Shown here: one piece after another, positions 7,571-11,134 of the stretch
Layout of the letters: the number at the start of each line of letters is the position of its first letter
How positions within the stretch are numbered: the stretch's first letter is position 1
DNA from: NORP294 sp047627915
GTDB taxonomy: Bacteria > Bacteroidota > Bacteroidia > Flavobacteriales_E > Vicingaceae
DNA: 11,134 nt
Assembly (NCBI GenBank): GCA_047627915.1
Contig: JBLHTZ010000069.1
Span: forward strand, 1 to 11,134
Direction: 5' to 3'
The notes under the pieces: model-generated
Database searches by the model: none
What the model was told of the DNA's origin: nothing
The model's input: only the letters and a program-made list of their open reading frames with translations
Made by a program: the position numbers and the translations under genes

Positions 7571-8983
7571 ATGAAAGCCTCAAAAAATATCGTCATCAGT
7601 TTATTGTTGACGATATTTCTTTTCTCATCCTGCGCTTCTTATTATCAAAAAAGTTATCAGTTTCAAGAGCAATTTTCGAGCGGAAACATTAAGGAGGCTC
7701 AGGCATTTCTAATTAGTCAGAAAAAAGCCGCAGAGAAGAAAGATCGTTTACTATATTTTTTAGATCGTGGAGTAGTGGAGCAAATGCTCGGCAACTATGA
7801 GGCAAGTAATGTTTATTTTGAAAAGGCATACGTGTACAATCAAGATTTCCGTAAAAATTTCAAATACGATATTATAGGTTCTCTCACTAATCCTATGCTT
7901 AAGCCATACAAAGCCGAAGACCATGAAGTAGTATTAGTTCACTTTTACAAAGCAATAAACTTTATTCAACTCAAAGATTTTGATGCAGCTTTAGTAGAAG
8001 TAAGGCGTGTTAATATTTCGCTTAATGAGTTGAATGATAAATATGAAGATAAAAAAAACAGGTACAAGGAGGATGCATTTGCTCATTTGCTGATGGGAAT
8101 TATTTATGAAGCAAAAAATGATCCGAATAATGCTTTTATTGCCTATAGAAACTCGCTAAATGTTTACAAAGGTATCTATAGTGAGGCGTTTCATGTAGGG
8201 GTTCCTGAGCAGCTCAAAAGAGATTTACTGCGAACCGCCGCCAAGAATGGATTCAGAACTGAATTGCAACAATACGAGTCCGAGTTTGAAATCAAATACG
8301 AGAAGGAAAATCCAACCGACGGTGGATTGGTCTTTTTTTGGCTGAACGGTCTAAGTCCTGTAAAAGGTGAATTCAGTATGAATTTGGTTCGAAGCGAAGG
8401 AACGGGTGGAAACTTGGTATTTGCAAACGAAAGTGGTCCATATGTTTTTCCAGTTAATTTAACAGGACAAGTAAATAATTCGAATCAGCAAGGTATTGCA
8501 GATGTGCGTTTTGTACGAATGGCCGTGCCAAAATACAAAGCAAGAAAACCTTTAATTTCAGAAGCTCATTTAATGGTAGACGGTAATAAAGTAAATCTGG
8601 AACTGGCGGAAGATGTTGAACAAATTGCCTTTGCCGGCTTAGAAGATCGAATGTTGCGCGAGATAGGTAAATCAATTGCTCGATTAGTCTTAAAACAAGC
8701 TGCAGAGATTGTCGCTACAAATCAAAATAAAGACGCAGGTTTCGTGCTTTCAGCTTTGAATGCGATTACTGAAAAAGCCGACACAAGAAATTGGCAGAGT
8801 TTACCTCACTCGATTTACTACCAAAGAGTTCCTTTAGCTGCCGGAAGTCATTCCATAAATCTTTTAACAGATGGAAGTGGGATAAGTAAGCAGACAGTTG
8901 ACTTTCAGATAGAAATTAGTAAAGGAGAAACGATTTTTAGAACATTTCATTCATTAGAAAGTACATTGCCGGTAGAACAATAA
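7571..8983 (+). CDS. COG3014-type TPR lipoprotein
   Basis: This is a 470-residue lipoprotein. Its signal peptide ends in a normal lipobox, FSSC, with Cys21 as the lipid site; ASYYQK follows, without acidic residues. Helical TPR-like repeats are visible at about 59-91, 122-155 and 168-200. The central block PYKAEDHEVVLVHFYKAINF with DFDAALVEVRRVN (about 112-148) is the hallmark of the uncharacterised COG3014 family. The region after about 240 is beta-rich and variable. The function is unknown. It is commonly found beside LpoB-like genes, so a role in the same envelope process is inferred. It follows the LpoB-like gene by 10 bases. A perfect hairpin lies within its signal-peptide codons (see 7585-7618). 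Confidence 0.83.
   Translation: MKASKNIVISLLLTIFLFSSCASYYQKSYQFQEQFSSGNIKEAQAFLISQKKAAEKKDRLLYFLDRGVVEQMLGNYEASNVYFEKAYVYNQDFRKNFKYDIIGSLTNPMLKPYKAEDHEVVLVHFYKAINFIQLKDFDAALVEVRRVNISLNELNDKYEDKKNRYKEDAFAHLLMGIIYEAKNDPNNAFIAYRNSLNVYKGIYSEAFHVGVPEQLKRDLLRTAAKNGFRTELQQYESEFEIKYEKENPTDGGLVFFWLNGLSPVKGEFSMNLVRSEGTGGNLVFANESGPYVFPVNLTGQVNNSNQQGIADVRFVRMAVPKYKARKPLISEAHLMVDGNKVNLELAEDVEQIAFAGLEDRMLREIGKSIARLVLKQAAEIVATNQNKDAGFVLSALNAITEKADTRNWQSLPHSIYYQRVPLAAGSHSINLLTDGSGISKQTVDFQIEISKGETIFRTFHSLESTLPVEQ
7585..7618 (+). repeat. Perfect 11-bp inverted repeat inside the start of the COG3014-type gene
   Basis: AAATATCGTCA (7585-7595) and TGACGATATTT (7608-7618) are exact reverse complements around a 12-base loop. 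The hairpin begins 15 bases after the first base of the start codon, and a T-rich run follows the right arm. In mRNA it could fold beside the ribosome binding region and tune expression of the second gene relative to the first. The arms are seen; the regulatory role is inference. Confidence 0.6.
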
Positions 8984-9023
8984 CTCGATGCTCGTGTTAT
9001 ATAAATAGTACCTAATTGTTTAT

Positions 9024-9461
9024 ATGATAGATAGTAAAAATTTTACAACGCAAGAACACAATAATAGATTAGCAACGCTTTTAACAACTGGTCTATTATC
9101 AGGAATAACAGCCGCACTGTTAAACCTAATTTATATGTATCTCCATGAGTCAGCAACTTCCTTTTCTATTCCAGAGGTAATCAACATTGGTTCTGTTACC
9201 ATAGCTTCCTTAATACCTGGAATAATTTCTGGTATATTTTTTTTTATGTTGAGAAGAGTAATGACAGATAAGAATGCGTTAATTACATTTATTGGAACAT
9301 TGTCAGTTTTAGCATTAATCAGTTTATTAGGTCCACTTTCAAGTGAATTGCCAGATGGAACAATGACTCCAAAAGGTTTTGCGGTTCTCACTATTCCGAT
9401 GCACTTCATAGCCGTATTTATTTATTCGGTTATGTTAGTAAGGTCTGTACCTAGGTCTTAA
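9024..9461 (+). CDS. Four-TM integral membrane protein, DUF6069-like
   Basis: This 145-residue hydrophobic protein has four predicted TM segments (about 17-40, 54-76, 85-103 and 118-139) and short polar ends. The LLGPLSSE element after TM3 and the Met-His pair in TM4 (126-127) resemble the DUF6069 family, whose function is unknown. The resemblance is from memory of the pattern and is moderate. The gap to the previous gene is 40 bases with no clear promoter or terminator, so read-through from the COG3014-type gene is possible. A weak AT-only dyad (8999-9025) overlaps the start codon. The following DCC-family gene begins 9 bases after its stop, which suggests co-transcription. Confidence 0.7.
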   Translation: MIDSKNFTTQEHNNRLATLLTTGLLSGITAALLNLIYMYLHESATSFSIPEVINIGSVTIASLIPGIISGIFFFMLRRVMTDKNALITFIGTLSVLALISLLGPLSSELPDGTMTPKGFAVLTIPMHFIAVFIYSVMLVRSVPRS

Positions 9462-9470
9462 TTTTACCCA

Positions 9471-9953
9471 ATGTTTAGTAAGATTCAACGAACTGAATTT
9501 CCTCCTAAGGTTAAACCGCTAATGGTTTTTGATGGGAATTGCGGCTTTTGCAAGTATTGGGTTATTCGTTGGAAAAAAATAAGCGGTCTAGGAGTAGATT
9601 ACAAACCTTATCAAGAGGTTGCAGTCCATTTTAAAGACATTCAAGAGCATCACTTCAAACAAGCAGTGCGTTATATAGATATGGATGGACACATATTTAA
9701 TGGACCTGACGCTGCATACATTACTTATTACAACAAAAATAAACTCAAATTTCTACATCAATGGTACATCAATAAAAATTGGTTTAGAAAATTTAGTGAT
9801 TATGCTTATCAGTTTGTAGCGGATCATCGAAATACGATGTCTATAATAACAATTCGTTTGTTTGGTAAGAATCCTGCGAACCCTAAACCTTATTGGATAT
9901 ATTATTTGATTGGATTAATAGCAATTATTCTTAGTCTATTAATTTTATTGTAA
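9471..9953 (+). CDS. DCC family (DUF393) thiol-disulfide protein, C-terminally anchored
   Basis: This 160-residue protein is of the DCC family, named for its conserved Asp-Cys-Cys. VFDGNCGFCKYWV (19-31) carries Asp21 and the redox-type CxxC pair Cys24 and Cys27, expected to form a thioredoxin-like active site. Residues about 70-77 (DMDGHIFN) and the GPDAAYI block that follows are also usual for the family. It ends in one TM (about 142-160) with no residues beyond it. With no signal peptide, the catalytic domain is probably cytoplasmic and tail-anchored. The substrate is unknown. It is 9 bases downstream of the four-TM gene. The family call is strong; a disulfide reductase activity is inferred from the motif. 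Confidence 0.87.
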   Translation: MFSKIQRTEFPPKVKPLMVFDGNCGFCKYWVIRWKKISGLGVDYKPYQEVAVHFKDIQEHHFKQAVRYIDMDGHIFNGPDAAYITYYNKNKLKFLHQWYINKNWFRKFSDYAYQFVADHRNTMSIITIRLFGKNPANPKPYWIYYLIGLIAIILSLLILL

Positions 9954-10073
9954 GCCAGTACTTAATACCGACAATCAATTTTTGAACAGCAGACAAACGG
10001 TTTAGATCTTTTTGATGAATTTTCGGAAACAATCGATTGACTAAGAAAAAAAGAATTTTATAAACTTTATTCA

Positions 10074-10787
10074 CTATAAATTTATTACTAAACCAACTCC
10101 TAAGTTAAGGGCTGAAATCTCTCTTGTTACGGTTTGTCTTTTCTCCTCTTGAAGTGCCCCAGAAGATAGGGTTTCAGTTATTTTTTCTTCAAATTCCTGA
10201 GTAGCAAGCATCCCTTCCCCATTCAATCTAAGTCCTAGTTTTCCTGTTAACCTTATCCTAAAGTGCATTCCATAATTAATACCAAAAGATGTACTATAAA
10301 CTGCCGCTGAGTTAAATTCATATTGATCATCCTTAGATTGAATGTTAACAAAAGGCCTTTCTGAATTTATAATTCCTCCTAGAACTTTTAGGTCAACAAT
10401 AAATTTTTGCGACCCAAAAGAGAAGTAGGGCCCAAGCATAATGTATCCGTTTGTCCAACTTTTTGAAGTTACATCAAAACTTGAATTAGTAAATCGTATG
10501 TCAGTTTTCAATTGATCAATAATGCCTTGATCGTCAACTGAGTTGTTAAAAGCTCCTATATTGACACCGATACCTAACAACTTAGAGAAATAGGCACCTG
10601 CTTCAAAACTATAATATATGCCGGGGTTTGCACCTGCACTGCTTAAACTATCAATTGTTCCATATTCTGACAGCGGAATATTCGTTCCAAGATTTAGAGA
10701 AATAAAGTGTGGATGAGCCAATTGAGCAAAGGTTGCTCCACATGAGAAAAATGCAAAGGCAGCTAATAATGATTTTATTGATTTCAT
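10074..10787 (-). CDS. Outer-membrane beta-barrel protein (small porin-like)
   Basis: This 237-residue protein has a signal peptide that should be cut after ATFA (residue 21), giving a mature N-terminal Gln. The mature part is a run of alternating hydrophobic and polar strands, for example HFISLNLGTNIPL, AYFSKLLGIGVNIGAF, YIMLGPYFSFG, KFIVDLKVLGGI, SFGINYGMHFRIRL and the closing SALNLGVGLVINL. This is typical of eight-strand-class outer-membrane barrels in Bacteroidota. The Cys at 16 lies within the hydrophobic core and is not taken as a lipobox. The last residue is Leu, not the common Phe or Tyr. It starts 6 bases after the TonB-like gene, so the two form one transcription unit. Its ligand or role is unknown. 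Confidence 0.8.
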   Translation of the reverse strand: MKSIKSLLAAFAFFSCGATFAQLAHPHFISLNLGTNIPLSEYGTIDSLSSAGANPGIYYSFEAGAYFSKLLGIGVNIGAFNNSVDDQGIIDQLKTDIRFTNSSFDVTSKSWTNGYIMLGPYFSFGSQKFIVDLKVLGGIINSERPFVNIQSKDDQYEFNSAAVYSTSFGINYGMHFRIRLTGKLGLRLNGEGMLATQEFEEKITETLSSGALQEEKRQTVTREISALNLGVGLVINL

Positions 10788-10793
10788 AATTAC

Positions 10794-11134
10794 CTAGTAT
10801 ACAATTGTAATAGTGCCTTCTGTTTTGAGGGGACCTTTTAAATTTTCATCAAACTTAGCTGTTTTTGCTGCAGTTTCTGCTTTAATATATAAATAATTGT
10901 TTGACGTTGTACTTCCTGACTGACCAGACTCAGCAGATAAAACATTTCCATAACGATCAACAACAACCTTTACCACAACTGCTCCTTTGTCTTGTGTGCC
11001 AATAGAAACTCTTGGTTCTCCAATCATTTTGCGGTCTTTCATTAAGTATTTAACTGTAAAATCACCGACCTTAAGAGTTGTCTCCTTTCCTGATGGTATA
11101 AAAACACCATCATAAGGAACATATTCGTTAAAAA
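10794..11134 (-). CDS. TonB-like C-terminal domain protein, N-terminus outside window
   Basis: The frame runs open to the right edge. It reads from FNEYVPYDGVFIPSGKETTL, so the in-frame ATG at 11042-11040 is internal and not the start. The C-terminal part RKMIGEPRV, GAVVVKVVVDRYGNVLSA, GSTTSNNYLYIKAETAAKTA and KFDENLKG matches the C-terminal domain of Bacteroidota energy-transducer (TonB) proteins, including the GxVVVxxxVDxxGNV and GSTTxN motifs. The segment just upstream is not the usual Gly-rich linker. Such domains sit in the periplasm and contact outer-membrane receptors or barrels. The next gene, 6 bases on, encodes an outer-membrane barrel, which fits. The TM anchor is not visible, so a TonB transducer as a whole cannot be proven. 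Confidence 0.78.
   Translation of the reverse strand, partial: FNEYVPYDGVFIPSGKETTLKVGDFTVKYLMKDRKMIGEPRVSIGTQDKGAVVVKVVVDRYGNVLSAESGQSGSTTSNNYLYIKAETAAKTAKFDENLKGPLKTEGTITIVY

Noticed and set aside
8999..9025. AT-only inverted repeat ATATAAA / TTTATAT over the start of the four-TM gene
   Set aside because: Seven A/T pairs with a 13-base loop are weak and expected by chance in AT-rich DNA.
9131..9409. 92-codon minus-strand open frame opposite the four-TM gene
   Set aside because: It mirrors a hydrophobic coding region and shows no domain or leader.
10030..10039. Palindrome CAATCGATTG in the 9954-10073 convergent gap
   Set aside because: It is a single short palindrome with no second copy and no T-run; nothing else was seen in this 120-base gap.

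Overview
The window is AT-rich, gene-dense chromosomal DNA and looks like Bacteroidota. Several things point there: A-rich leaders without clear Shine-Dalgarno sites, candidate promoters of the TTG / TAnnTTTG type, a BatA-domain protein with the typical N-terminal double-TM module, a DUF3332 lipoprotein, a TonB-like C-terminal domain of the GSTTxN type, and a small outer-membrane barrel. Marine Cytophagales or Flavobacteriales relatives seem plausible, but the genus cannot be fixed from this sequence. No mobile element, CRISPR array, tRNA or rRNA was seen, and no gene-free stretch exceeds about 170 bases.

Layout. (1) 2-2715, plus strand: a tight run of gcvT (5' end outside the window), a comB-like 2-phosphosulfolactate phosphatase and a secreted S1/P1-type zinc hydrolase. 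The gaps are 1 and 4 bases, so this is very probably one operon. (2) 2789-6073, minus strand: a BatA-domain vWA membrane protein followed 6 bases later by a dihydroorotase-family protein. Most of the catalytic residues of that second protein are replaced, so it is best read as a pseudo-dihydroorotase. (3) 6241-6857, plus strand: a DUF3332 lipoprotein with its own candidate promoter and a strong intrinsic terminator. (4) 6967-8983, plus strand: an LpoB-like lipoprotein and a COG3014-type TPR lipoprotein, with a candidate promoter upstream and a perfect 11-bp hairpin just inside the second gene. (5) 9024-9953, plus strand: a four-TM DUF6069-like protein and a tail-anchored DCC-family (DUF393) thiol-disulfide protein. 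(6) 10074-11134, minus strand: a TonB-like C-terminal domain (N-terminus outside the window) followed 6 bases later by an outer-membrane beta-barrel protein.

Functionally the window mixes core metabolism (glycine cleavage, a sulfonate-type phosphatase, a pyrimidine-family pseudoenzyme) with envelope proteins. The three lipoproteins of regions 3 and 4 lack acidic residues right after the lipid-bearing cysteine. They are therefore more likely periplasm-facing than surface-exposed, which would fit a role in peptidoglycan synthase activation. The least ordinary items are the stripped active site of the dihydroorotase homologue and the hairpin at 7585-7618. Nothing here amounts to a clearly new multi-gene system.
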